This document shows positions 1 to 8,299 of a DNA stretch of 24,204 nt, piece after piece (the stretch's first letter is position 1; each line of letters begins with the position of its first letter). The stretch comes from DASTQL01 sp035761805 (lineage in GTDB: Bacteria > Actinomycetota > Actinomycetes > Jiangellales > Jiangellaceae), in NCBI GenBank assembly GCA_035761805.1, contig DASTQL010000037.1, forward strand, positions 1 to 24,204, read 5' to 3'. Both the position numbers and the translations under genes were made by a program. The notes under the pieces are model-generated. The model was given only the letters and a program-made list of their open reading frames with translations. It searched no databases and was not told the DNA's origin.

Positions 1-1
1 G

Positions 2-1372
2 CATGCCGCGGTGGTGTTCGAGTTGATGGCCGCGTTGGGCTGTTCGCAGCGGTCGGCGGCCAACCGGTTGGCCTTCGCCGCCCGGCTGGGCGGGCTGCCC
101 GCGCTGGGGGAGGCGGCCCGGGCCGGCGAGTGCGATCTGCCGCTGCTGCACCTGGTGCTGGACAGGGTGGGCGGGCTGGACGACCCGGGGCTGCGGGTGG
201 AGGCGGTGGACCGGTTCCTGGCCGCGCACGGGGTGCTGCCCGGCGGGTTGACCCGCCCGCAGGCGGGCCGGCTGTTGGGCCGGATGGTGGCCGCCCTGGA
301 CCCCGACGCGGCGCAGCGGCGGCAGGGGCACGCGCGGCGGGACCGGCGGGTGGGGCACCACCGCCCGGACGCGGCCGGGGAGGCGGGCAGCCTGGGCATG
401 ACCGGCCCGGCCGAACGGGTCGCGGTCTGCGAACGCGGGGTGCACTCGCTGGCCCGGGCCATCTGCGCCGACCCGCACGCCCCGCCCGGGCTGACCCTGG
501 AGCAGGCCCGCTTCGACGCCCTGGTCTGGCTGATCACCGGCCAGCCGGCCATCACCCACCCGGCCTGGCCACCCCCCGACCACGACGACGACGTGGGCGC
601 GGTCATCCCGGGGCTCGGTGGCCGGTGGGCGGGGCGGGTGGGGACCTCCGGCCCGGTGTGGGCCGCGGCGCCCGGAACGGGGACGCCGGGCCGGAGCCGG
701 CCACCGGCGGGGATCCCGGCATCGTCGCCGCCGGCCCCGCCGCGGCCGGTGCCGGGTGCGGGTGCGGCGGCCGCGGGTGAGCGTGGGGGTGACCGCGCAG
801 GTCACGGTGGCCCTGCCCACCCTGCTCGGGTTGGACGACGCGCCCGGGGAGCTGGCCGGGTCGGGCCCGGTGCCCGCGTCGGTGGCCCGCGAGCTGGCCG
901 CGGCCGCGTCGCGGCGGCTGCTCACCGACCCGGCCGACGGGCACCTGCTCACCGCGCCGATCCGCGCCTACCGGCCCACCGCGGCGGTGCGCGCCTTCGT
1001 GCCGGCCCGCGCCGGCGGGGTGTGCGCCGCCCGCGGCTGCACCGCCCGGCACGACCTGCAGCTCGACCACGACACCCCGTGGCCGGCCGGGCCCACCGGG
1101 GCCGGCAACACCGTGCCGCTGCACCAGCCGCACCACGACGCGAAGACCTGCGGCGTCCGGTGCCACCGGCTGCACCCCGACAGCGGGGCGCTGACCCAGA
1201 CCAGCCCACTGGGCCGGTCCTACACCACCGTGCCGCTGCCCCCACTGGGCGACCCGGACCTCACCGCCCTGGTCCGGGCCCGGCTGCACCGGCTGGTCCA
1301 GCGCACCCGCCGACGAGGCGGCCCCTCCCAGACCACCGGCCCCCCGAACACGCCCACCAACCCGCCGGCTGA
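2..1372 (+). pseudogene. DUF222/HNH endonuclease-like (13E12 family) gene, 5'-truncated and frameshifted
   Basis: Homology is split between reading frames. The N-terminal DUF222-like helical part reads in frame 2 from the window edge to about 620 and has no start codon I trust, so the gene begins upstream. Codon character (G at position 1, G/C at position 3) moves to frame 1 across about 650-740. It then moves to frame 3 from about 770, where the C-terminal half follows the family pattern: VTVALPTLLGLDD, GPVPASVARELAA, then the HNH nuclease core with CTARHDLQLDHDTPW, GNTVPLHQPHH and DAKTC. Both shifts have the same direction, as one lost base each would give; the sequence there is G/C homopolymer-rich. 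Frame 3 does not stop until 1568, well inside the next gene, so I end the feature at the frame-2 stop. Family members are multicopy, HNH-containing proteins of unproven function. It is either a decayed copy or an intact gene with base-calling indels. Confidence 0.7.
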
Positions 1373-1405
1373 GCGCCCGTGCGCCGTCCGGATGGTTCCG
1401 TCACG

Positions 1406-1411
1406 CACACT
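1406..1411 (+). promoter_or_regulatory. Candidate -10 box for a leaderless capA-like transcript
   Basis: The hexamer CACACT lies exactly 6 nt before the GTG at 1418. The same geometry is found before the Tat lipoprotein gene and dapB in this window. No convincing -35 was seen. The assignment rests on position and recurrence only. Confidence 0.35.
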
Positions 1412-1417
1412 GGTCGG

Positions 1418-2605
1418 GTGGACCGACGTCGCCCGCTCCCGTTCGCCGCTGCCGCGGTGGCCGTCGTCCTGGCCGCCGCCTGCTCGTCAGGCGGAGCGCC
1501 AGAGGCGACGACCGATGGGCCCGCCCAAGGGGCGACAGCGACAGCAACGCCGCAGCCGCGGACGTTGAGCATCGTGGCCACTGGCGACGTGCTGCTCCAC
1601 GAGCGCCTCTGGACCCAGGCCGGCGAGGACGCAGCGGCAACGGGTGCCGGGGACATGGACTTCGCGCCCATGCTCGAGCCCATCCGGCCGGTCGTCGAGG
1701 CGGCCGACCTGGCCGTCTGTCACCTCGAGGTGCCGCTGGCGCCCCAAGGTGGTCCCTACCGCGGCTACCCGTCGTTCTCGGGCCCTCCCCAGGTCCTGGA
1801 CGGACTGGTCACCACCGGCTACGACGCCTGCACCACCGCCTCCAACCACACCTTCGACGCCGGGGCCGACGGCGTCGATCGCACCCTGGGCGCCCTGGAC
1901 ACGGCCGGGCTCGCCCACGCCGGCAGTGCCCGGTCCCCCGAGGAGGCCGCCGAGCCGCGGCTGGTCGAGGTCGAGACGGAGCACGGCAGTGTCACCGTCG
2001 GCCTGCTGTCCTTCACGTACGGGTTCAACGGCGTTCCCTACCCGGACGGCGAGGAGTGGCGCAGCAACGTCATCGACGAGGAGCGGATCCTGGCCGACGC
2101 CGCCGCCACTCGCGCAGCCGGGGCGGAGGTCGTCGTGGTCGCGATGCACTGGGGCACCGAGTACGTCCACGAGCCGAACGCCGAGCAGATCGACCTGGCC
2201 CCGCGCCTGATCGCGTCTCCGGACGTGGACCTCCTGCTCGGCCACCACGCCCATGTCGTGCAGCCGGTCGAGCAGGTCGACGGCGAGTGGGTCGTCTACG
2301 GCCTGGGCAACCTGATGGCCGCCCACCGGACACCGGGCGAGGCGCAGTCGGAGGGTCTCCTCGTACGGGTGGAACTCACCGAGCAGCCGGACGGGAGCTT
2401 CGCCGCGACAGCGGCCGCGTACGCGCCGCTGCTCGTCACCGACGCGTTCCCGGTCCGGGTGCTGGACGTGGGACAGGCGTTGGTCGCCGGAGACCACGGC
2501 ACCGCTGGTGAGCAACGGCTGCGGACCGCCTGGGACCGCACCACCGAGGTCGTGGAGAGCAGGGGCGGCGCCGCCGCGGGGCTGCGCCCGATCACCACCC
2601 CCTGA
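1418..2605 (+). CDS. CapA-family (poly-gamma-glutamate synthesis protein-like) metallophosphatase lipoprotein
   Basis: A 395-residue protein of the CapA/PGA_cap family, which has a calcineurin-like metallophosphatase fold. Visible motifs are GDVLLHE (about residue 56), NHTFDAG (about 142), HWGTEY (about 244), LLGHHAHVVQP (about 272) and YGLGNLM (about 293), in the family order. The first 25 residues are a lipoprotein signal: RRR, a hydrophobic alanine/valine stretch, then LAAAC-SSG as lipobox. It is therefore predicted to be anchored outside the membrane. I chose GTG 1418 because the signal peptide is then of normal length and a -10-like CACACT sits 6 nt upstream; GTG 1379 would add 13 residues. 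No other capsule genes (capB, capC, pgsE) are present, so poly-gamma-glutamate synthesis is not implied. Family members act in diverse cell-surface processes and the substrate here is unknown. Confidence 0.85.
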   Translation: MDRRRPLPFAAAAVAVVLAAACSSGGAPEATTDGPAQGATATATPQPRTLSIVATGDVLLHERLWTQAGEDAAATGAGDMDFAPMLEPIRPVVEAADLAVCHLEVPLAPQGGPYRGYPSFSGPPQVLDGLVTTGYDACTTASNHTFDAGADGVDRTLGALDTAGLAHAGSARSPEEAAEPRLVEVETEHGSVTVGLLSFTYGFNGVPYPDGEEWRSNVIDEERILADAAATRAAGAEVVVVAMHWGTEYVHEPNAEQIDLAPRLIASPDVDLLLGHHAHVVQPVEQVDGEWVVYGLGNLMAAHRTPGEAQSEGLLVRVELTEQPDGSFAATAAAYAPLLVTDAFPVRVLDVGQALVAGDHGTAGEQRLRTAWDRTTEVVESRGGAAAGLRPITTP

Positions 2606-2611
2606 CCCGGA

Positions 2612-2617
2612 TATCCT
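2612..2617 (+). promoter_or_regulatory. Candidate -10 box for proS
   Basis: TATCCT lies in the 48-base gap between the capA-like stop and proS, in otherwise very GC-rich sequence. It is followed by a leader of about 30 nt carrying GAGGAG, 7 nt before the GTG start. No clear -35 is visible. Confidence 0.4.
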
Positions 2618-2653
2618 CGCCGCGCACGTCCGCCCCCGCCGAGGAGCTCCACC

Positions 2654-4447
2654 GTGATCCTGCGCATGTCGAGCCTGTTCCTGCGTACGCTGCGCGAGGA
2701 CCCGGCCGACGCCGAGGTGCCCAGCCATCGGCTGCTGGTCCGGGCGGGGTACGTGCGGCGCGCGGCCCCCGGCATCTACTCCTGGCTCCCGCTGGGCTAC
2801 CTGGTCTACCGCAACGTCGAGCGGGTCGTCCGCGAGGAGATGGACCGGGCGGGCTTCCAGGAGGTGCACTTCCCGGCGCTGCTGCCCCGTGAGCCGTACG
2901 AGGAGACCGGCCGCTGGACCGAGTACGGGGACAACCTCTTCCGGCTCAAGGACCGCCGCGGCGCCGACTACCTCCTCGGCCCAACGCACGAGGAGATGTT
3001 CACGCTGCTGGTGAAGGACCTGTACTCCTCGTACAAGGACCTACCGCTGTGCATCTACCAGATCCAGACCAAGTACCGAGACGAGGCACGGCCGCGCGCC
3101 GGCCTGCTCCGCGGACGCGAGTTCGTGATGAAGGACTCGTACTCCTTCGACGTCGACGATGCGGGGCTGGAGCGCTCGTACCTGCGGCACCGGGACGCCT
3201 ACATCGCGACCTTCGACCGGCTGGGCATGCAGTACGTCATCGTGGCGGCGATGTCCGGGGCGATGGGCGGTTCGGCCAGCGAGGAGTTCCTCGTCCCGGC
3301 CGCGTCCGGCGAGGACACCTTCGTGCGCTGCACGGCGTGCGACTACGCCGCCAACGTCGAGGCCGTACAGGTGCGCGCACCCGACCCCGTCCCGTACGAG
3401 GACGTGCCCTCGGCGCACGCCGAGGACACGCCCGACACCCCGACCATCGAGACGCTGGTCGACCACCTCAACGAGCGGTTCCCGCGCGAGGACCGGGCGT
3501 GGACGGCGGCCGACACCCTCAAGAACGTGCTCGTCGTCGTCGTGCACCCCGACGGGAGGCGCGAACCCCTGGCGGTCGGCGTGCCGGGTGACCGTGAGGT
3601 CGACCTCAAGCGGCTCGAGGCGCAGGTGCACCCCGGCGAGCTCGACGCCTTCACCGACGCCGACTTCGCCGCGCACCCGTTGCTCGCCAAGGGCTACATC
3701 GGTCCTGGCGCGCTGGGGGAGAAGGGCCCGTCGGGCATCCGCTACCTGCTGGACCCGCGGGTCGTCGAGGGCACCCGCTGGGTCACCGGCGCCGACGTGA
3801 CCGGCAACCACGTGATCGACCTCGTGGCCGGGCGGGACTTCACCGCCGACGGGGTCATCGAGGCCGCCGAGGTGCGCGACGGCGACCCGTGCCCCGTGTG
3901 CGGGAGCCCGCTGGAGACCGCCCGCGGCATCGAGATGGGACACATCTTCCAGCTCGGCCGCAAGTACGCCGAGGCCCTCGGCCTCCAGGTGCTGGACGAG
4001 AAGGGCAAGCTGGTCACGGTGACCATGGGGTCCTACGGCATCGGGGTCTCGCGCGCCGTCGCCGCGATCGTCGAGAACTCCCACGACGAGCTGGGCATCG
4101 TGTGGCCACGGGAGGTCGCCCCCGCAGACGTCCACCTCGTCGCGACCGGCAAGGACGAGCAGGTGTTCCAGGTCGCCGACCGGCTCGCCGGGGAGCTCGA
4201 GACCGCCGGGGTCCGCGTCCTCCAAGACGACCGTCGCAGGGTCAGCCCCGGCGTGAAGTTCACCGATGCCGAGCTGCTCGGGATGCCGACGATCGTGACC
4301 GTGGGCAAGCGGCTCGCCGACGGTGTGGTCGAGGTCCGCGACCGCCGCACCGGTGAGCGCGAGGACGTCCCCGTGGAGGGCGCTGTCGCCCGGCTGCTCG
4401 AGATCAGCCGTGCGGGCGGCTACATCGGCGGGCCGACCGTGGCGTAG
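2654..4447 (+). CDS. proS: Prolyl-tRNA synthetase (bacterial type)
   Basis: A 597-residue class II aminoacyl-tRNA synthetase that charges tRNA-Pro with proline in the cytoplasm. Diagnostic segments are the N-terminal RTLREDPADAE and APGIYSWLPLG, the TLLGPTHEEMF-type substrate loop (here LLGPTHEEM), motif 2 with RDEARPRAGLLRGREF (about residue 140), and motif 3 GSYGIGVSR (about 459). The long insert of about 180 residues between motifs 2 and 3 is the editing (INS) domain that marks the bacterial form. It is followed by the C-terminal anticodon-binding domain (about residues 480-575). GTG 2654 follows GAGGAG at good spacing; ATG 2666 is an in-frame alternative only four codons downstream. It lies directly upstream of the cox operon, but a separate promoter seems to serve that operon, so co-regulation is not implied. 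Confidence 0.98.
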   Translation: MILRMSSLFLRTLREDPADAEVPSHRLLVRAGYVRRAAPGIYSWLPLGYLVYRNVERVVREEMDRAGFQEVHFPALLPREPYEETGRWTEYGDNLFRLKDRRGADYLLGPTHEEMFTLLVKDLYSSYKDLPLCIYQIQTKYRDEARPRAGLLRGREFVMKDSYSFDVDDAGLERSYLRHRDAYIATFDRLGMQYVIVAAMSGAMGGSASEEFLVPAASGEDTFVRCTACDYAANVEAVQVRAPDPVPYEDVPSAHAEDTPDTPTIETLVDHLNERFPREDRAWTAADTLKNVLVVVVHPDGRREPLAVGVPGDREVDLKRLEAQVHPGELDAFTDADFAAHPLLAKGYIGPGALGEKGPSGIRYLLDPRVVEGTRWVTGADVTGNHVIDLVAGRDFTADGVIEAAEVRDGDPCPVCGSPLETARGIEMGHIFQLGRKYAEALGLQVLDEKGKLVTVTMGSYGIGVSRAVAAIVENSHDELGIVWPREVAPADVHLVATGKDEQVFQVADRLAGELETAGVRVLQDDRRRVSPGVKFTDAELLGMPTIVTVGKRLADGVVEVRDRRTGEREDVPVEGAVARLLEISRAGGYIGGPTVA

Positions 4448-4478
4448 GTGGTCGTGCCGATCAGCAGGTCGGCGGGGT

Positions 4479-4506
4479 GTGACATGCACAACGGGGCCGC
4501 TACTGT
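4479..4506 (+). promoter_or_regulatory. Candidate sigma70-type promoter of the cox operon
   Basis: GTGACA (4479-4484) matches five of six bases of the -35 consensus and is separated by 16 nt from TACTGT (4501-4506), a good actinobacterial -10. Transcription would begin near 4512-4514 and give a 5' leader of about 70 nt before coxS. It lies 31 bases after the proS stop, which suggests the operon is transcribed independently. Confidence 0.5.
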
Positions 4507-4514
4507 GGCGCTCG

Positions 4515-4576
4515 GCCGGTGCGGGGAGATCCCCGGCGGGCACTCCCGGGACACCGGCGTCCCCGCCTCGTGGAGG
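4515..4576 (+). promoter_or_regulatory. Candidate structured 5' leader of the cox operon (three-way junction plus RBS hairpin)
   Basis: The transcript can pair GCCGGTG (4515-4521) with CACCGGC (4552-4558). Inside this stem are two further hairpins: CGGGG-AGAT-CCCCG (4522-4535) and CGGG-CACT-CCCG (4537-4548). The unpaired junction bases are few, namely one G and a GGA, so the fold is a compact three-way junction starting 1-3 nt after the predicted transcription start. Downstream, CCTC (4566-4569) can pair with GAGG (4573-4576) of the coxS ribosome-binding site. The helices are seen directly by complementarity. A regulatory role is inference, and GC-rich DNA forms such pairings by chance more easily than average DNA. 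Confidence 0.35.
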
Positions 4577-4584
4577 GAGTGCGC

Positions 4585-5079
4585 ATGCCCCGGGTCCGAG
4601 TCACCGTCGACGGCACCGTCCAGGAGCACGAGGTGGAGCCCCGGCTGTTGCTGGTGCACTTCCTCCGCGACCTGGCGGGCAGGGTCGGCACCCCAGTCGG
4701 GTGCGACACCTCCAACTGCGGGGCCTGCACCGTCCTGGTCGACGGTGCCAGCGTCAAGAGCTGCTCGGTGCTTGCGGTCCAGGTGGACGGCAGCGACGTC
4801 ACCACGATCGAGGGACTCGCCACGGACGGCCGCTTCCACCCGGTCCAGGAGGCGTTCCACGAGAACCACGGGCTCCAGTGCGGCTACTGCACGCCGGGCA
4901 TGGTCATGGCCTCGGTCGACCTGCTCTCGACGAACCCCGACCCCGACGAGCAGCAGGTCCGTGAGGCCCTGGAGGGCAACCTCTGCCGGTGCACCGGCTA
5001 CCACAACATCGTCCGGGCGGTGCTCGCCGCCGCGCGGACCATGCGCTCGGACGCGAGTCCCGTGGGAGGGCAGGCATGA
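4585..5079 (+). CDS. coxS: Molybdenum hydroxylase/CO dehydrogenase small (2x[2Fe-2S]) subunit
   Basis: A 164-residue iron-sulfur subunit that would carry electrons between the molybdenum centre of CoxL and the FAD of CoxM. All eight cluster cysteines are present. The plant-type ferredoxin half has C40, C45, C48 and C60 (GCDTSNCGACTV ... KSCS). The helical half has C99, C102, C134 and C136 (QCGYCTPGM ... LCRCTGY). Length is normal for the family (about 155-170). ATG 4585 is chosen because GGAGGG sits 7 nt upstream and homology begins immediately; an upstream GTG at 4519 would add 22 arginine/proline-rich residues unlike the family. It is first in an S-L-M-G operon and its stop overlaps the coxL start (ATGA). 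The order S-L-M is that of form II enzymes; form I operons run M-S-L. Confidence 0.95.
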   Translation: MPRVRVTVDGTVQEHEVEPRLLLVHFLRDLAGRVGTPVGCDTSNCGACTVLVDGASVKSCSVLAVQVDGSDVTTIEGLATDGRFHPVQEAFHENHGLQCGYCTPGMVMASVDLLSTNPDPDEQQVREALEGNLCRCTGYHNIVRAVLAAARTMRSDASPVGGQA

Positions 5080-7445
5080 CCGCCACCCAGGCCGCCCCGA
5101 CCCGCTGGGTCGGCCTGCCCCAGCCCCGCCGCGAGGACGCCCGCCTGCTCACCGGGCAGACCAGCTGGACGGACAACATCCGCCTGCCGCGGATGCTCCA
5201 CGCCGCCATCCTGCGCAGCCCGATGGCACACGCGCGCATCGTCTCCGTCGACGTCTCGGCCGCCCTGGAACGCCCGGGCGTGGTCGCGGCCTTCAGCGGG
5301 GCCGACCTGGCCGGGGCCTGGTCCAGCCTGCCCACCGCCTGGACCGTCTCCCCCGACATGAAGTCCCCGCCCCATCTCCCGCTCGCCACCGACAAGGCCC
5401 GGCACGTCGGCGACGGCGTCGCGGTGGTGGTCGCGACCTCCCGCGACGCCGCGGCCGACGCCCTGGAGGCGATCGACGTCGAGTACGAGCCGCTGCCGGC
5501 TGTCATCGACATGGAGGCGGCCCTCGCCGAGGGCTCCGCCCTGGTGCACGACGAGGTCCCCGGCAACCTGTGCTTCACCTGGCGCGAGGACCACGGGGAC
5601 TACGCCGCCACGACGACCGGCGACGACGTCGTCGTCGTGCGCCGGCGCTACGTCAACCAGCGGCTGATCCCAACCCCGATGGAACCCCGGGCCGTCGTGG
5701 CCTCGGCCACGCCGTCGACGGGTGAGGTGACGATCTGGTCCTCGACCCAGGTGCCGCACTTCGTCCGGATCTTCGTCGCCCTCAACGCCGGCTGGCCGGA
5801 GCACAAGGTGCGGGTCATCGCGCCGGACGTGGGCGGCGGCTTCGGGTCCAAGCTCGACGTGTACGCGGAGGAGGTCATCGTCCCGGTGCTCGCCACCCGG
5901 CTGGGCCGGCCGGTGGCCTGGACGGAGAGCCGCAGCGAGAACTGCCAGGCCACCATCCACGGGCGGGACCTGATCCAGGACGTCGAGATCAGCGCAACGC
6001 GCGACGGCCGGGTCCGGGGGCTCAAGGTCGACCTGACGACCGACATGGGCGCCTACCTGCAGCTGCTGACGCCGAGCATCCCGCTCCTCGGCCGCTACAT
6101 GTACCCCGGCATCTACCGGTTCGAGGCCCACACGCTGACCTGCCGCGGCGTCTTCACCACCAAGACCCCCACCGACGCCTACCGCGGGGCGGGTCGCCCG
6201 GAGGCCACCTTCGTGATCGAGCGGATCATGGACGAGCTTGCCGCCGAGCTCGGCATCGAGCCCCTCGAGCTGCGCCGGCGAAACTGGATCCCGCACGACC
6301 AGTTCCCGTACACCAGCGTCTGCGGGCTCGAGTACGACAGCGGCAACTACGAGGCGGCGACCGACAAGGCCACGGACCTGTTCGGCTACGACGAGCTGCG
6401 GGCCGAGCAGGCGAGGCGGCGGGAGAGCGGCGACCCCGTCCAGCTGGGCATCGGGATCTCCACGTACACCGAGATGTGCGGCCTGGCCCCCTCCAGGTGG
6501 CTGGGTCGCGAGGGCTACGTGGCGGGCGGTTGGGAGGCCGCCACTGTCCGGGTGACCCTGACCGGTCAGGTCGAGGTGGTCGTGGGGACCTCCCCGCACG
6601 GTCAGGGACACGGCACGACGTTCGCGCAGGTCGCCGCCGACGCTCTGGGGGTCCCGTACGAGTCGGTGGAAGTCGTGTACGGGGACACGTCGCGCGCCCC
6701 CATGGGCCTGGACACCTACGGCTCGCGGTCGCTGGCGGTGGGCGGCGTGGCCATCGTGCGGGCCGCGGAGAAGGTGGTCGAGCAGGCCCGCGCCGTCGCC
6801 GCGCACCTGCTCGAGGCGGACCCCAGGGACGTGGAGTTCGAGGCGGGGACCTTCCGGGTGCGGGGCACCCCGGGTGAGGGCAGGACGATCCAGGAGGTCG
6901 CCGGTGCGGCGTTCGTCGCCCACGACCTGCCCGAGGGGGTCGAGCCGTTCCTGGCGGCCACCGCCGTCCTCGACCCCGAGACCTTCTCCTTCCCGCACGG
7001 TACCCATCTGTGTGCCGTCGAGGTGGACACGGAGACCGGCTTCGTCCGGATCCGGTCCTACGTCGCCGTCGACGACGTGGGCACGGTGGTGAACCCGCTG
7101 GTGGTCGAGGGCCAGGTCCACGGTGGCATCACCCAGGGCGTGGCGCAGGCGCTGTTCGAGGAGGCCTTCTACGACGACGACGGCAACCTGCTCACCTCCA
7201 CGCTCGTCGACTACACGGTCCCGTCCTCCGCCGACGTCCCCTCCTGGACCGTCGACCGCACGGAGACCCCGGCCACGACCAACCCGCTGGGCGTCAAGGG
7301 GGTGGGGGAGACGGGTGCCATCGCGTCGACCCCGGCCGTGGTCAACGCGGTCGTCGACGCCCTCCGCCCGTACGGCGTGACCGACGTGCGCATGCCCTGC
7401 ACGCCCGAACGCGTGTGGCGCGCGATCCAGGGAGGTACGCAGTGA
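5076..7445 (+). CDS. coxL: Form II-type CO dehydrogenase/xanthine oxidase-family large (molybdopterin) subunit
   Basis: The 789-residue catalytic subunit that would bind the molybdenum-cytosine dinucleotide cofactor. The MoCo-binding glycine loop PDVGGGFGS is at residues 250-258 and the base-catalyst glutamate is E745 in KGVGETG. The active-site loop reads AYRGAGR (368-374). This is the signature of form II (putative) CO dehydrogenases; proven CO oxidisers of form I carry AYxCSFR, whose cysteine binds copper. That cysteine is absent, so CO oxidation cannot be assumed and another hydroxylation substrate (aldehyde, purine or N-heterocycle) is possible. It also has a typical PHGQGHGTTFAQVAAD segment (about 507). 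ATG 5076 overlaps the coxS stop, with GGGAGG upstream; the frame is open further upstream, but that part lies within coxS. Its stop overlaps the coxM start. The protein appears complete with no missing cofactor motif. Confidence 0.93.
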   Translation: MTATQAAPTRWVGLPQPRREDARLLTGQTSWTDNIRLPRMLHAAILRSPMAHARIVSVDVSAALERPGVVAAFSGADLAGAWSSLPTAWTVSPDMKSPPHLPLATDKARHVGDGVAVVVATSRDAAADALEAIDVEYEPLPAVIDMEAALAEGSALVHDEVPGNLCFTWREDHGDYAATTTGDDVVVVRRRYVNQRLIPTPMEPRAVVASATPSTGEVTIWSSTQVPHFVRIFVALNAGWPEHKVRVIAPDVGGGFGSKLDVYAEEVIVPVLATRLGRPVAWTESRSENCQATIHGRDLIQDVEISATRDGRVRGLKVDLTTDMGAYLQLLTPSIPLLGRYMYPGIYRFEAHTLTCRGVFTTKTPTDAYRGAGRPEATFVIERIMDELAAELGIEPLELRRRNWIPHDQFPYTSVCGLEYDSGNYEAATDKATDLFGYDELRAEQARRRESGDPVQLGIGISTYTEMCGLAPSRWLGREGYVAGGWEAATVRVTLTGQVEVVVGTSPHGQGHGTTFAQVAADALGVPYESVEVVYGDTSRAPMGLDTYGSRSLAVGGVAIVRAAEKVVEQARAVAAHLLEADPRDVEFEAGTFRVRGTPGEGRTIQEVAGAAFVAHDLPEGVEPFLAATAVLDPETFSFPHGTHLCAVEVDTETGFVRIRSYVAVDDVGTVVNPLVVEGQVHGGITQGVAQALFEEAFYDDDGNLLTSTLVDYTVPSSADVPSWTVDRTETPATTNPLGVKGVGETGAIASTPAVVNAVVDALRPYGVTDVRMPCTPERVWRAIQGGTQ

Positions 7446-8299
7446 TCCCCGCGGCTTTCGACTACGTACGGCCGGGCTCGATCGACGAGGCCGTCGGCGC
7501 CCTCACCGAGCACGGTGACGAGGCCAAGGTCCTGGCCGGGGGCCAGTCGCTGATCCCCTTGCTGCGCCTGCGGCTGGCCTACCCCTCCGTCCTCGTCGAC
7601 GTGGGCCGGCTCGCCGAGCTCCGGGGCGTACGCGACGACGGCGACGCCCTCGTGGTGGGCGCGGCCACGCCGCACCACGACGTGATGACGGACCCTCTCG
7701 TCCGCGAGCACCTCCCGCTGGTGGCCGAGGCGACCGCCACGGTCGCCGACCCGGCGGTCCGCCACCGCGGCACCTTCGGCGGTGCGCTGGCCCACGCTGA
7801 CCCCGCCGGCGACCTCCCGGCGGTGGCCCTCGCCCTTGGTGCGGTGATGGAGGTGGCCGGGCCGGCCGGCCGCCGGCAGGTCCCCGCGGCGCACTTCTTC
7901 CAGGACTACCTGCAGACCGACCTTGGCCCGGACGAGCTGCTCGTCTCGGTGCGGCTGCCCAAGCCGGGACCGGGGTGGGGTCACCGCTACGAGAAGTTCC
8001 AACGCGTCGCCCAGGCGTGGGCGGTCGTGGGCGTGGCGGCCCTGGTGCGCCGCGACGACGGACGGGTCGCCGAGGTGAGGGTCGCGCTGACCAACATGGG
8101 CACGACGCCTGTCCGGGCGGCGGCCGTCGAGGCGGCCGCAGCCGGGGCCGAGGCGACCGTCGCCGCACTCACCGCCGCGGCCGAGCACGCCCCCGAGGGC
8201 ACCGACCCGCCGGCCGACCTGAACGCGCAGCCGGACTACCGCCAGCACCTCTCCCGCGTGCTGACGCGGCGTGCCCTCGTCGCGGCGGTGGGAGCCTGA
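7442..8299 (+). CDS. coxM: CO dehydrogenase/molybdenum hydroxylase medium (FAD) subunit
   Basis: A 285-residue flavoprotein subunit with a PCMH-type FAD domain and a C-terminal CO dehydrogenase flavoprotein domain. The two FAD pyrophosphate-binding signatures are present: AGGQSLIP at residues 32-39 and TFGGALAHADPAGD at 111-124. It receives electrons from the CoxS clusters and passes them to a quinone or other acceptor. GTG 7442 is used because it forms a GTGA overlap with the coxL stop and has GGAGG 7 nt before it. Homology starts at once with IPAAFDYVRPGSIDEA. A long open extension upstream is inside coxL and is not coding. Its stop overlaps the coxG start as TGATG, so all four cox genes are probably translationally coupled. 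Confidence 0.93.
   Translation: MIPAAFDYVRPGSIDEAVGALTEHGDEAKVLAGGQSLIPLLRLRLAYPSVLVDVGRLAELRGVRDDGDALVVGAATPHHDVMTDPLVREHLPLVAEATATVADPAVRHRGTFGGALAHADPAGDLPAVALALGAVMEVAGPAGRRQVPAAHFFQDYLQTDLGPDELLVSVRLPKPGPGWGHRYEKFQRVAQAWAVVGVAALVRRDDGRVAEVRVALTNMGTTPVRAAAVEAAAAGAEATVAALTAAAEHAPEGTDPPADLNAQPDYRQHLSRVLTRRALVAAVGA

Noticed and set aside
1373..1568. C-terminal extension of the HNH protein in frame 3 beyond 1372
   Set aside because: The peptide becomes Arg/Pro-rich and runs through the signal peptide region of the capA-like lipoprotein; more likely read-through after another frameshift.
1418..2605. Capsule (poly-gamma-glutamate) biosynthesis locus
   Set aside because: Only a CapA-like protein is present; no capB/capC partners lie nearby, so the pathway is not supported.
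4456..4473. Hairpin GCCGA-TCAGCAGG-TCGGC just after proS, possible terminator
   Set aside because: Only five pairs with no T-tract; too weak to call although its position is suitable.
4998..7121. Very long open frame on the minus strand across coxL
   Set aside because: It is the mirror of a high-GC coding region: stops are rare on the complement. The peptide is Gly/Arg/His-rich with no recognisable domain, whereas the plus strand encodes an intact CoxL.
5076..7445. Calling the enzyme a proven aerobic CO dehydrogenase (form I)
   Set aside because: The AYxCSFR copper-cysteine loop is missing and gene order is S-L-M, so only a form II-type assignment is justified.
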